Shown here in pieces: positions 42,037 through 50,999 of a stretch of DNA of 64,000 nucleotides. This DNA is from Cellvibrionaceae bacterium (GTDB taxonomy: Bacteria; Pseudomonadota; Gammaproteobacteria; Pseudomonadales; Cellvibrionaceae). The stretch covers positions 248,001-312,000 of the forward strand of contig JAGKWQ010000002.1 of the NCBI GenBank assembly GCA_021151825.1. The letters are read 5' to 3'. Numbering within the stretch: the first letter of the stretch is position 1; the number at the start of each line of letters is the position of its first letter. The notes under the pieces are model-generated. The model was not told the DNA's origin, did not search any database, and was given only the letters and a program-made list of their open reading frames with translations. A program made the translations under genes and the position numbers.

Positions 42037-42167
42037 AATTCACCTCCGCGTTTACTTTTAATAATTTCAGTTTACGCGCAGATAAAAAAAGGGATTTGAT
42101 GCATATCAAATCCCCCTTGAAGCCTGAACGATGATCCCAAACAAAGGCCTCGTTGATACGCTGATTA

Positions 42168-42713
42168 CTATTTCAAACTATCAAATACCGGTTTAATAGT
42201 GGAATTCCAGTTTTTCTCATTTACATCGCCGATATGCTTGTAACGAATAACGCCCGCCTTATCGACTACGTAAGTTTCAGGAGCCCCGAAAACCCCCAGA
42301 TTCAATCCCAGCCTGCCATCCGCATCCACCACACTAAACACATAAGGGTTATGTAATTCAGCCAACCACCGCTGTGCATCTTCATCATTATCTTTGTAAT
42401 TGATACCGTAGATAGTTACACCTTGCGTCCTTAGCTTGTTAAGGAACTCATGTTCCTGCCGACACGTAACACACCAGGTTGCCCATACATTTACCAAACT
42501 AACTTTACCTTTAAATAATTCTGCATTTGCCGTCACCAAGCCTTCCGGATTCTCTGGCGCTGGCAACACCGGCAACTCAAATACCGGCACAGGCTTGTTT
42601 AATAAAGCCGAAGGCATATCGTTTGGATTCAATGACAACCCTCGCCAAAATAGTACAGCGAGGATGGCAAAAATCACCAACGGGATAAATAAAAACAATC
42701 GCTGTTTATTCAT
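42168..42713 (-). CDS. ccmG: Thiol:disulfide oxidoreductase CcmG/DsbE
   Basis: A 181-aa thioredoxin-fold protein anchored by an N-terminal helix (LFLFIPLVIFAILAVLFWRG). The active site is WATWCVTCRQEH, and the cis-Pro loop is FGAPETYVVDKAG. CcmG reduces the haem-binding cysteines of apocytochrome c in the periplasm. Translation can start at ATG 42,713 or at a GTG four codons earlier, inside the end of ccmF; both imply coupling to ccmF. Confidence 0.94.
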   Translation of the reverse strand: MNKQRLFLFIPLVIFAILAVLFWRGLSLNPNDMPSALLNKPVPVFELPVLPAPENPEGLVTANAELFKGKVSLVNVWATWCVTCRQEHEFLNKLRTQGVTIYGINYKDNDEDAQRWLAELHNPYVFSVVDADGRLGLNLGVFGAPETYVVDKAGVIRYKHIGDVNEKNWNSTIKPVFDSLK

Positions 42714-44709
42714 TGGCAAGAGCACCTGTAGCAGTAACTGCGGACTGCTCTGTTTTTATGGCTTTACGATAGCGCTTATCGGCCGCCGCGAGTACAGCAC
42801 CAAAAGCCATCATTAATGCACCCAACCAGATCCAACGTACAAATGGTTTTAAATGAACGCGCATCGCCCAAGCTGTGTCGGTAAGTGGCTCACCCATTGC
42901 GACATAAAGATCGCGAAAAAACCCAACATCCAGGGCAACCTCTGTCATGGTGTTGCCCGACGCTAGATACCGGCGTTTTTGCGGTTTCATTTCACGCAAG
43001 AATTTTCCATCTTGCATCACTTTAATGACCGCTTGTTCAGCCTGATAGTTGGGCCCATCAATATGCTCAAGCTTTTCCAACACAAATTCATAATCAACCA
43101 CTTCTACATGCTGCCCTACTTCCATGCGAATATCGCGTTGCTCAGTGTAGATACTAGTGAGGCCGATACCCGCTACAGTCACTGCGATACCGGCATGCGC
43201 AACAGCCATAGCGTAGTAGCTCAAGCTTAATTTTTTCAGGCCTGCCAGAATATTTTCTGCATTACGCAGGCGATACAACAGGTCAGCAATCAGCCCGATA
43301 AAAATCCAGCTTGCGATAAATACTGCTAACGCGGCCAGGATTTCATATTTATCACGATAGAAAAATGGAAATGCCAAACCAATAACCAAACTAATTACCC
43401 AAGGCTTCCACAAAATTTGTAGCATTTGTTTGCCGGAAGTGCGCTTCCAATTGGCAAGTGGTCCAAATGCCATCAATAAACACAGTAACCCCATCAACGG
43501 CAAAAAGAACAAATTAAAGTAAGGAGGGCCTACCGAAATTTTTCCAAGACCTAAGGCGTCTGCAATCAACGGATACAAGGTACCTAGCAATACCATGATC
43601 ATAATAACGGTGAGCAAAATATTATTACCAAGCAATAAAGTTTCACGGGAAAGCCAACCAAAACCCGTCGAGCCTTTCACCACCGGAGCACGCAAGGCAT
43701 ACAATGTTAGCGATGCGCCGACGACAACGAGCAGAAACCCTAATACGAAAACACCGCGCTCAGGATCATTAGCGAAGGCATGCACAGAAGTTAAAACACC
43801 GGAACGAACAAGGAAGGTTCCCAATAAACTTAATGAGAAGGTAAAAATTGCCAGCAAGATGGTCCAGCTTTTAAAAAGACTACGCTTTTCAGTAACCGCC
43901 AGCGAGTGAATTAATGCAGTACCAATTAACCAGGGCAAGAATGACGCGTTCTCTACCGGATCCCAGAACCACCAACCGCCCCAACCCAATTCGTAATAAG
44001 CCCACCAACTTCCGAGTGCTATACCAACAGATAAAAAACCCCACGCCATAGTTGCCCAGGGGCGAGACCAACGCGCCCAGGCGCTATCTAGACGACCAGT
44101 TAAGAGCGCGGCAATCGCAAACGCGAAGCTCACACTGAATCCAACGTAGCCCATGTATAAAACCGGAGGGTGGATAATTAACCCGATATCTTGCAGGAGC
44201 GGGTTTAAATCACTACCGTCTTGTGGCGGAATTGGCAAAATGCGATCAAAGGGATTTGAAGTTAATAAAATAAATAATAAAAATCCAACAGCAACAAAAC
44301 CGAGAATCGAAAGCACGCGCGCCTGCATATCCAGCGGCAAAGACCGGCTGAAAATAGCCACAGCAAATGTCCAACCGGAGAGCATTAGAATCCAAAGCAA
44401 TAGTGAACCTTCATGCCCTCCCCAGACTGCGCTGATTTTGTAATAAACCGGCAGCAACGAGTTGGAATTGGAAGCAACATATTGCACAGAGAAGTCGTCA
44501 TGGATAAACGAATAAACCAAACAGAAAAAAGAGAATGCAACAAAGATAAAAAATCCGACCGCCAATAAACGAGCGGATTGCATTAAAACAGTACTACCGA
44601 GATAGGTTCCACTTAACGGTAAAACAAATAACGCAACGCTTAAACAGAGCGACAGAATTAACGCGAACTGTCCAAGCTCCGGGGCCAGTTGGACAAAATC
44701 AAACGTCAT
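42706..44709 (-). CDS. ccmF: Haem lyase subunit CcmF
   Basis: A 667-aa integral membrane protein with about 15 helices. It carries the WWD haem-handling motif (GWWFWDPVENASFLPW) and the early conserved WGGHEGSLLLWIL segment. A large periplasmic loop near residues 510-610 (EQRDIRMEVGQHVEVVDYEF) is typical. It attaches haem from CcmE to apocytochrome c together with CcmH and CcmI. It overlaps ccmE by 11 bases and ccmG by a few. Confidence 0.96.
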   Translation of the reverse strand: MTFDFVQLAPELGQFALILSLCLSVALFVLPLSGTYLGSTVLMQSARLLAVGFFIFVAFSFFCLVYSFIHDDFSVQYVASNSNSLLPVYYKISAVWGGHEGSLLLWILMLSGWTFAVAIFSRSLPLDMQARVLSILGFVAVGFLLFILLTSNPFDRILPIPPQDGSDLNPLLQDIGLIIHPPVLYMGYVGFSVSFAFAIAALLTGRLDSAWARWSRPWATMAWGFLSVGIALGSWWAYYELGWGGWWFWDPVENASFLPWLIGTALIHSLAVTEKRSLFKSWTILLAIFTFSLSLLGTFLVRSGVLTSVHAFANDPERGVFVLGFLLVVVGASLTLYALRAPVVKGSTGFGWLSRETLLLGNNILLTVIMIMVLLGTLYPLIADALGLGKISVGPPYFNLFFLPLMGLLCLLMAFGPLANWKRTSGKQMLQILWKPWVISLVIGLAFPFFYRDKYEILAALAVFIASWIFIGLIADLLYRLRNAENILAGLKKLSLSYYAMAVAHAGIAVTVAGIGLTSIYTEQRDIRMEVGQHVEVVDYEFVLEKLEHIDGPNYQAEQAVIKVMQDGKFLREMKPQKRRYLASGNTMTEVALDVGFFRDLYVAMGEPLTDTAWAMRVHLKPFVRWIWLGALMMAFGAVLAAADKRYRKAIKTEQSAVTATGALANE

Positions 44710-45163
44710 ACTTCAGGCCCTCGCACGTTTTTTGATGCTCACCTTTGTCTTTCATCGCTTCAGCCACCTCAGGGGGCGTGTAATTTTCATCGTGTTTAGC
44801 AAGCACTTCACTGGCATTAATTTCGCCAGACTCAGTGACTATGCCATTGATCACTGCCGCTTCGCCCTCGGCAAATAAATCCGGCAAGATGCCATTGAAG
44901 TTCACTTTGACATCAGCGATACCATCGGTAATCAAAAAGTGAATTTCCAATGATGTATCCGAGCGTTGGATACTGCCCGGCTTCACACATCCACCGGCAC
45001 GGATGCGAGTATTGTGCGGAACATCACCTGAGGCAATTTTGCTCGGCGGATAAAAAAGGTTGATATTTTCACGCAACGCATAGGCCATCAACCCAACAGC
45101 AATGCTGGAAAATACCACAATAAAAATCACGATCATTAAACGTTGTTTGCGAACCGGATGCAT
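44699..45163 (-). CDS. ccmE: Haem chaperone CcmE
   Basis: A 154-aa periplasmic OB-fold protein with one N-terminal membrane helix. The covalent haem-binding His is in VLAKHDENYTPPEVAE near residue 128. It has the strand GGCVKPGSIQRSDTSLEIHFLITDG. It takes haem from CcmC and gives it to CcmF. The start ATG at 45,163 follows ccmD by 31 bases. Confidence 0.96.
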   Translation of the reverse strand: MHPVRKQRLMIVIFIVVFSSIAVGLMAYALRENINLFYPPSKIASGDVPHNTRIRAGGCVKPGSIQRSDTSLEIHFLITDGIADVKVNFNGILPDLFAEGEAAVINGIVTESGEINASEVLAKHDENYTPPEVAEAMKDKGEHQKTCEGLKYDV

Positions 45164-45194
45164 GGTTTTGAATCTCTATAAACGAATCGAATAA

Positions 45195-45401
45195 TTACTC
45201 AACACCCTGTCCGTCGGGATTGCTCTGAGCCAACTTTTGCAGTTTTTGTTGTTGCTTGAAAAACGCCTTTTTTTGCAACACAGGACTCACAAGGAGATAA
45301 ATCAAGGCAACAAAAGTAATGCCGTAAGCAGCCCACACATAAGGACCATGATTATTCATGGCAATAAAATCGGCAAAGCTTTCAAATTGGAACTTCATCA
45401 T
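45195..45401 (-). CDS. ccmD: Haem exporter subunit CcmD
   Basis: The 68-aa protein has one membrane helix. The conserved start FADFIAMNNHGPYVWAAYGIT is diagnostic for CcmD. It helps CcmE leave CcmABC. AAGG precedes a double ATG (45,401 and 45,398), so the start is within one codon. It overlaps the end of ccmC slightly less than shown by the longest frame. Confidence 0.93.
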   Translation of the reverse strand: MMKFQFESFADFIAMNNHGPYVWAAYGITFVALIYLLVSPVLQKKAFFKQQQKLQKLAQSNPDGQGVE

Positions 45402-45408
45402 CAGCACC

Positions 45409-46152
45409 TTATTTGCTATTAGCAACCAGATCATTTACCCATTGGGTACGGCTTTCACGGCGCAAAATTTCTACGCGGGTGTAGAGCAACAACACTAACG
45501 CATAAAAACAGTAAAACCCGATAACCATAATCAAAAGTGGATAAAGCATTGAAGGATCAATCGTGGATTTGCCGGTAAATTTAATGGTTGCTGGCTGATG
45601 AAGGGTATTCCACCAATCTACTGATTTATAAATGATAGGGATGTTTACCATTCCTACCAATGCCAATACTGCGCTGGCTTTATCGGCGGTGTCGCGCTGT
45701 TGATAAGCTTGCTGCAAAGCGATCATACCGAGGTATAGGAAAAATAAAATCAACATAGACGTGATTCGCGCATCCCATTCCCACCAGGTTCCCCAAGTAG
45801 GTTTTCCCCAAATAGAACCAGTCACCAAAGAAATAAACGTAAGCAAAACCCCAATGGGTGCAGCAGATTTCATCACCATAAACGGTAACTTCATTTTCCA
45901 GATCAGCCCCACGGCTCCGGAAATCGCCATGATGTAATAACCTGCAAGGGCAAGGAAAGCAGCAGGAACATGAATATAAATAATGCGATAGCTATTACCT
46001 TGTTTGTAATCAGCCGGTGCAAACGCCAGCCCCCACACAGCACCAGTAACAACCAATGCGATACTGATTACTGCCAACCAGGGCAGCCAGGGATTGGTTT
46101 TTTCGTAAAACCAACGGGGAGAGCCCAAACGATGAAACCATTGCCATGCCAT
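45409..46152 (-). CDS. ccmC: Haem transporter subunit CcmC
   Basis: A 247-aa protein with six membrane helices and the WWD motif in WGTWWEWDARITSMLILFF. It loads haem onto CcmE together with CcmABD. It stands between ccmB and ccmD in the usual order. The C-terminus is cytoplasmic and basic (RREESRTQW-like). Confidence 0.95.
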   Translation of the reverse strand: MAWQWFHRLGSPRWFYEKTNPWLPWLAVISIALVVTGAVWGLAFAPADYKQGNSYRIIYIHVPAAFLALAGYYIMAISGAVGLIWKMKLPFMVMKSAAPIGVLLTFISLVTGSIWGKPTWGTWWEWDARITSMLILFFLYLGMIALQQAYQQRDTADKASAVLALVGMVNIPIIYKSVDWWNTLHQPATIKFTGKSTIDPSMLYPLLIMVIGFYCFYALVLLLYTRVEILRRESRTQWVNDLVANSK

Positions 46153-46193
46153 AGTTGCCTGCCTTAAATAAATATCGTCGTCGTTATTATGTT

Positions 46194-46886
46194 TTAACCA
46201 TTACTGCTGATTTTCAGTGCGCCTAATGCTGCAATTGGTGCAAGTACAATTGCAAGTGCCAGAAAAGCGCCCAATACTGCCAGTTGCATGCCAATCGCCC
46301 CGCCTTGAATGGCGGTTTGTACTGCACTTGCACCAAAAATTAAAACCGGAATATACAAAGGCATCACAATCAGTGAGAGCAGTAAACCACCTTTGCGCAA
46401 GGATACCGTAAGTGCGGCACCAACGGCGCCAATCAAACTCATGGATGCCGTTCCTAATGCAAGTGAAAATAATAAAGGCAAAAAACCTTCCGCTGGTAAA
46501 TGCAACATCAACCCCAGCAGCGGCGCCATGAGCGTAACCGGGAAACCGGATACTAGCCAATGCACCAGAATCTTGGCCATTACTGTGAAATAGAGCGACT
46601 GCGGGCTGATAAGCATTTGCTCCAGTGAGCCATCGTCGAAATCGCTACGAAACAAACCATCAAGCGATAATAGTGTTGCCAATAACGCCATCACCCAGAC
46701 GATACCGGGCGCCAATAACACTAACACAGACTTTTCAGGGCTGACGCCAAGAGGGATCAATGTCACCGCAATTAAAAAGAATACCAACGGGTTGGCCAAT
46801 TCCGCCTTGTGCCGCGCGGCAACCAACAAATCACGACGAAAACTGGCAAGGAAGCCACCTAATAACGAGGAAGGTTGATTAGCCAT
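46194..46886 (-). CDS. ccmB: Haem exporter membrane subunit CcmB
   Basis: A 230-aa integral membrane protein with six helices and the family start FLASFRRDLLVAARHKAELANPLVFF. It also has GIVWVMALLATLLSLDGLFRSDFDDGSLEQ. It pairs with CcmA in the ABC complex. It overlaps the ccmA end by 8 bases. Confidence 0.95.
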   Translation of the reverse strand: MANQPSSLLGGFLASFRRDLLVAARHKAELANPLVFFLIAVTLIPLGVSPEKSVLVLLAPGIVWVMALLATLLSLDGLFRSDFDDGSLEQMLISPQSLYFTVMAKILVHWLVSGFPVTLMAPLLGLMLHLPAEGFLPLLFSLALGTASMSLIGAVGAALTVSLRKGGLLLSLIVMPLYIPVLIFGASAVQTAIQGGAIGMQLAVLGAFLALAIVLAPIAALGALKISSNG

Positions 46887-47613
46887 GCGCTGCCCCCTTC
46901 CCTTCAGCTACATCTGTAGCACTGGTTTGCGCGCTCTTCTGACCATGAGATTCTGCTTTTGTTTGGCTAGTGTTGGATGAACCAGATCGATAGTCTTGCA
47001 AGTTCACCACACGCAGCTGGGGCAAGGTCAAATCCTGGTGAGAAGTCAGAATTACTATTCCTCCTTGCGCAGACTGGCGCGCAATCAAGGCTTCCAATTG
47101 GCTTACGCCTAGTTTATCGATAGCGGTAAAAGGTTCATCGAGAATCCAGATTCTCGCTTCCGCCAAATGCAGGCGCGCCAATGCTACCCGCCGCAACTGG
47201 CCCGCAGATAACTGGTAACAGGGAGTATCTTCATAACCATAAAGACCGACCGCAGCCAACGCTTCATCAATACTGATACGGCCACCGGCCTGCGCCAGAT
47301 ACCAGGCAAGGTTTTCAGAGGGCGTCAGTGATTTTTTGATGCCGGGAAGATGACCAAGATAAAGCCGGTCACGGGAGAAGTCCCAATTCACATCAGGCAA
47401 CGGCTGGCCAGCGTAAAAAATTTGCCCGTGATAATCACTGCTAATTCCGGCTAATGCGCGCAGCAATGTAGTCTTACCCGCACCGTTGGGGCCACCGATT
47501 TGTACAACATCCCCCGCAGCAAGCTGCAAGTTCAATCCCGAAAATAACAAACGCTCATCCCGCTCACAGCCAAGATCTCGCAATTCAAGCAATGGGATTG
47601 GGGATGAACTCAT
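46879..47613 (-). CDS. ccmA: Haem exporter ATPase CcmA
   Basis: A 244-aa ABC ATPase. Walker A is GGPNGAGKTTLLRALAG (about 38-54), the signature LSAGQLRRVALARLHLA, and Walker B ARIWILDEPFTAID. The C-terminal 30 residues after NLQDYRS are an unusual Ser/Thr/Gln-rich tail (SNTSQTKAESHGQKSAQTS) beyond the normal end of the family. It is the first gene of the ccm cluster and divergent from the FliK-like gene. Confidence 0.95.
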   Translation of the reverse strand: MSSSPIPLLELRDLGCERDERLLFSGLNLQLAAGDVVQIGGPNGAGKTTLLRALAGISSDYHGQIFYAGQPLPDVNWDFSRDRLYLGHLPGIKKSLTPSENLAWYLAQAGGRISIDEALAAVGLYGYEDTPCYQLSAGQLRRVALARLHLAEARIWILDEPFTAIDKLGVSQLEALIARQSAQGGIVILTSHQDLTLPQLRVVNLQDYRSGSSNTSQTKAESHGQKSAQTSATDVAEGKGAAHG

Positions 47614-47840
47614 AGTTATTATGGGCCTATCAATACAGAGACAACACGAACGACTCAGGGTAATTGAAGCATGGCAGCGCTCTATATACAGAAATCAGAT
47701 TGGCAGCCGCTATACTTTGTAAACTTGGTTATGACTAGCACGGTTGGGGCGATTATAGCGACCTAACTGCAAGCAACGCATCCCAATTTACGATTTTCAT
47801 CACACTCCGGCGATTAAAACGGGCATTAGAGAGCAAGGCT

Positions 47841-49682
47841 ATGGATCTTGGTTCCATTAATGAAAAGCTGTTGCATAACCTACAGCGAACACAGATTGAG
47901 CAAGTTGCCCTGATCAGCAAATCGCTGGGCCTGAAAATTGGTAGCCAGTTTTTAGCCCAGGCAGAAAAAGTTACTCAAGCTACACCCACCGAGCGTGCGG
48001 AGATTATTAAATCGATTGATGCAACCCTTGCGCAACTGAATAAAAATTCGGCAGCCCCGGCAACTAAAGCGCTAATCAATCAACTCACACAACAAAAACA
48101 GCTTTTACAAGACCCGACATTAAAACTGGTTAATTTAAATGTAAACCCAACCTTATTAACCGGAACAACAACAACCGCTAACACCAACGTACAAAATACT
48201 GCGCTGCAAAATCTGCTGACGTACACCAACCAACCCGTTCAAACCGGGCAGACGTTATTATTACAATTGACAGATAATGCACGCCTGCAAATTTTGCAGC
48301 CCTTGAGCAAAACCCAGGTAGAAACACTGGTTCAGTTATTAAAAACACAGGGAGTTAATTTAACGCTTCCCGAAGATGTTCCTGATCAAACATCCAATTC
48401 ACCAAAACTTCAACCAATCAGCCGGGAACTCGCCGTCCAAATTGCAAAAATTGATGTTAGTAAATTACTGGCCGAACATACCATTAACAATCAATCAAAA
48501 GCAGCACTAACGGCAACTGAAAATGTTCGCACTGCCATTAGTGAAAGCCTGCGTAATTTGCTACCTAAAAAAGATTCCGGTCAGGATTTATTAACCAACC
48601 TGCCTAAAGTCGCTCAATTTATTCAACAATTGCCATTGGCACAACGTAAAGAATGGCTGCCAAATCAAATTCAGGATGCGTTAAAAACGTTAGCCAATCA
48701 TGTTCGCGTTAGCGACCAACTCAGCAATCCCAAAATGCTGGCAATGACGCTTAACAACAATGGCCAGAGCTTTGAAAATAAACTCGCACAAACATTACAG
48801 CCACCATCAACTACAGCGCCAGCCAATACACGAGAAAACACCTCCCCCTCGAAAAACACAGCGAATATCATTAACAATACAGTCAGTCCAGTGAGTCAAT
48901 TACTGGGCAATAGCAAATCAGTATCGGCAAAGCTACAGAACATGAATGTGCAGCAAGCGATAGCCCAACCGACAAATATCGACAAACTGGTCGCACAAGA
49001 TTTGAAAGGCGCATTACTGGGACTATTGCATCAGCTGGATACGGAAATTACCACATCAACACCAGGAGCATTAACGCAAACTGACTCAAGTAAAGGCGCG
49101 TTAATAAATGCCCTACCCCAATTTCTGGGATTGTTAATGAACAAACAGCAAGGAGAATTGAATCAAAAACAATTGCGTACGCAATTGGTCATGTTGATGC
49201 ATCAATATACGTTGGGGAGTCTGGCAAAAATCCAGCTACAACAAATACACACCGTTAACCAGCAACTTAGTCAAGCTGATGTGACCCAACCGAATCAATC
49301 CTGGCAATTTGAAATTCCAGTACGACATGGACAAGAAGTTCATCCATTACACATCCATATGGAACAACAATGGATTGAAGAACAACAAGAAGATAATGCC
49401 CAAAAAAGCGCTCGCGCTCGTCAATGGAGTGTAATGCTGAATTTTGACCTGCCAGTTGTTGGAAAATTTTATGCCCAACTGGGTCTATTGGGTAATAACC
49501 TCAATGCAAAATTCTGGGCTGAAAATGAAAACACATTGACAGAAGCCAAACAGAAAATCGACTCACTCACACAATTACTGGAACAAGAAGGTATTCGCGT
49601 CACCCACATGCAATGCATTCCCGGCTTACCGCCCAAACCCAAAATGCTGCTCGCTTATTCGCTGGTGGATGTAAAAACCTGA
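47841..49682 (+). CDS. FliK-like hook-length control protein
   Basis: A 613-aa protein. Residues 1-480 are a low-complexity Gln/Asn/Thr/Leu-rich helical region. Residues about 485-612 match the FliK C-terminal domain (WQFEIPVRHGQEVHPLHIHMEQQW, WSVMLNFDLPVVGKFYAQL, and LEQEGIRVTHMQCIPGLPP). FliK measures the hook length and switches the export gate to filament proteins by contact with FlhB. No flagellar structural genes are in the window; the only neighbour of this kind is the FlhB-like gene, 7 bases downstream. It may be an additional copy with another role. Confidence 0.84.
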   Translation: MDLGSINEKLLHNLQRTQIEQVALISKSLGLKIGSQFLAQAEKVTQATPTERAEIIKSIDATLAQLNKNSAAPATKALINQLTQQKQLLQDPTLKLVNLNVNPTLLTGTTTTANTNVQNTALQNLLTYTNQPVQTGQTLLLQLTDNARLQILQPLSKTQVETLVQLLKTQGVNLTLPEDVPDQTSNSPKLQPISRELAVQIAKIDVSKLLAEHTINNQSKAALTATENVRTAISESLRNLLPKKDSGQDLLTNLPKVAQFIQQLPLAQRKEWLPNQIQDALKTLANHVRVSDQLSNPKMLAMTLNNNGQSFENKLAQTLQPPSTTAPANTRENTSPSKNTANIINNTVSPVSQLLGNSKSVSAKLQNMNVQQAIAQPTNIDKLVAQDLKGALLGLLHQLDTEITTSTPGALTQTDSSKGALINALPQFLGLLMNKQQGELNQKQLRTQLVMLMHQYTLGSLAKIQLQQIHTVNQQLSQADVTQPNQSWQFEIPVRHGQEVHPLHIHMEQQWIEEQQEDNAQKSARARQWSVMLNFDLPVVGKFYAQLGLLGNNLNAKFWAENENTLTEAKQKIDSLTQLLEQEGIRVTHMQCIPGLPPKPKMLLAYSLVDVKT

Positions 49683-49689
49683 GGCCATC

Positions 49690-49995
49690 ATGACCAATAA
49701 CTACTCATCATCACAATTACAAAAAGCTGTTGCACTTTACTACGATGGCAAAAATGCACCTCATATCAGTGCCAAAGGAACCGGAGTGGTCGCAGAGCAA
49801 ATTATGGAAATTGCCCGCGAACACCGCGTTCCCCTTTGCGACAATCCCGGCTTGGTAGATTTACTCGTGACCCTTGAATTAGGCGATGAAATTCCCGAAA
49901 ACCTCTATATTGCCGTAGCTTATATCATCGCTTTCGCTTACCAGTTGGAAGGCAAAACCCCGGAAAGCGATAAATCTCACTCCGGTTTTCGTTAA
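49690..49995 (+). CDS. FlhB C-terminal-domain-like protein (FhlB)
   Basis: A 101-aa cytosolic protein that resembles only the cytoplasmic switch domain of FlhB/YscU: AVALYYDGKNAPHISAKGTGVVAEQIMEIAREHRVPLCDNPGLVDLL, with VP(L) where FlhB has the helix after the NPTH loop. The autocleaving NPTH motif and all membrane helices are missing. It begins after the post-cleavage part of the domain. Such stand-alone FlhB domains exist in several proteobacteria and can partly replace FlhB-C in E. coli relatives. It is translationally close to the FliK-like gene. Confidence 0.86.
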   Translation: MTNNYSSSQLQKAVALYYDGKNAPHISAKGTGVVAEQIMEIAREHRVPLCDNPGLVDLLVTLELGDEIPENLYIAVAYIIAFAYQLEGKTPESDKSHSGFR

Positions 49996-50014
49996 TCACC
50001 CACAGAAAATTACA

Positions 50015-50040
50015 AAAAACAACCGATGCGGTTAGTTTTC
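50015..50040 (+). terminator. Probable terminator after the FliK/FlhB-like pair
   Basis: AAAAC(A)ACCG and CGGTTAGTTTT flank an ATG loop. The short stem is followed by TTTTC. It is weak but well placed 20 bases past the stop. Confidence 0.45.
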
Positions 50041-50125
50041 ACCCTTCCCATTGGTATGTTTAAGTGAGATTATGGCGCCACTATTTTGACAAGCCCGTTT
50101 AAATAACAGCGTCCCATTAATAACA

Positions 50126-50941
50126 ATGTCTCATTTCATCTCTGCCGCAGAACTTCAAGCCCAATTAGGTAAAGTGGTTATTTTCGATTGCCGTTTTAAT
50201 TTGGGTAATAAAACCCTCGGCCATGAACAATACCGTACTGGTCATATTCCCGGTGCTTACTATTTGGATCTGGAAAAAGATTTATCCTCCCCTGTATCAA
50301 AACACGGTGGGCGACATCCGTTACCGGATGTAGAAATATTTTCACAAAAAATGCGGGCATGTGGCGTACATCCACATACCACTATCGTGGTTTATGATGA
50401 TTCGCGTATGGCTTATGCAGCCAGAACATGGTGGCTGTTGCGTTATGTTGGCCACCAGCAAGTACTTATTCTGGATGGTGGATTTAATGCATGGGTAAAT
50501 AATGGCGGCGCACAAGACAGGCGTGAACCTGCTGTTAAAAATGGAACCTTCAAGGCCACAACTCAACCCGATTGGACTGTTAATCGTGAAGCCATCCTGC
50601 AAAATAAAGATCATTTATTATTGATTGATTCACGCGAAGCAAAGCGTTACCGCGGTGAAGAAGAACCAATCGATCCAATCGCTGGCCATATCCCCGGGGC
50701 AATTAATTATTTGTGGCAAGATGCCACTACTGATCAGGGATTTATAAAACCTGTAGCAGAACAAGAGGCACGCTGGAAAGATTTGCCACAAGAAGAAAAT
50801 CTGGCCGTGTATTGTGGTTCAGGTGTAACAGCGTGTGTGAATCTGTTATCGTTAGAAATGAGCGGTATTAATGCCAAACTGTACCCGGGCAGCTGGAGTG
50901 ATTGGTGCTCGTATCAATTAGTGGATTCAAAGCCACAATAG
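50126..50941 (+). CDS. sseA: 3-mercaptopyruvate sulfurtransferase (two rhodanese domains)
   Basis: A 271-aa protein with an inactive N-terminal rhodanese domain (residues 1-130) and an active C-terminal one. The active-site loop is YCGSGVTACVN. CGSGVT(A) is the mercaptopyruvate-type loop, whereas thiosulfate rhodaneses have CRKGVT. It transfers sulfur from 3-mercaptopyruvate to thiols or cyanide. No strong ribosome site is seen before the ATG. It ends at a good terminator and is convergent with the next gene. Confidence 0.92.
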   Translation: MSHFISAAELQAQLGKVVIFDCRFNLGNKTLGHEQYRTGHIPGAYYLDLEKDLSSPVSKHGGRHPLPDVEIFSQKMRACGVHPHTTIVVYDDSRMAYAARTWWLLRYVGHQQVLILDGGFNAWVNNGGAQDRREPAVKNGTFKATTQPDWTVNREAILQNKDHLLLIDSREAKRYRGEEEPIDPIAGHIPGAINYLWQDATTDQGFIKPVAEQEARWKDLPQEENLAVYCGSGVTACVNLLSLEMSGINAKLYPGSWSDWCSYQLVDSKPQ

Positions 50942-50964
50942 CCACAATTAATACATATTTACAT

Positions 50965-50998
50965 AAAAAAACGGGCACCTGAGTGCCCGTTTTTATTT
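50965..50998. terminator. Bidirectional terminator between sseA and the convergent gene
   Basis: AAAAACGGGCAC / GTGCCCGTTTTT with a CTGA-type loop gives A/T runs on both sides. It serves sseA on the plus strand and touches the end of the convergent gene. Confidence 0.9.
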
Positions 50999-50999
50999 T

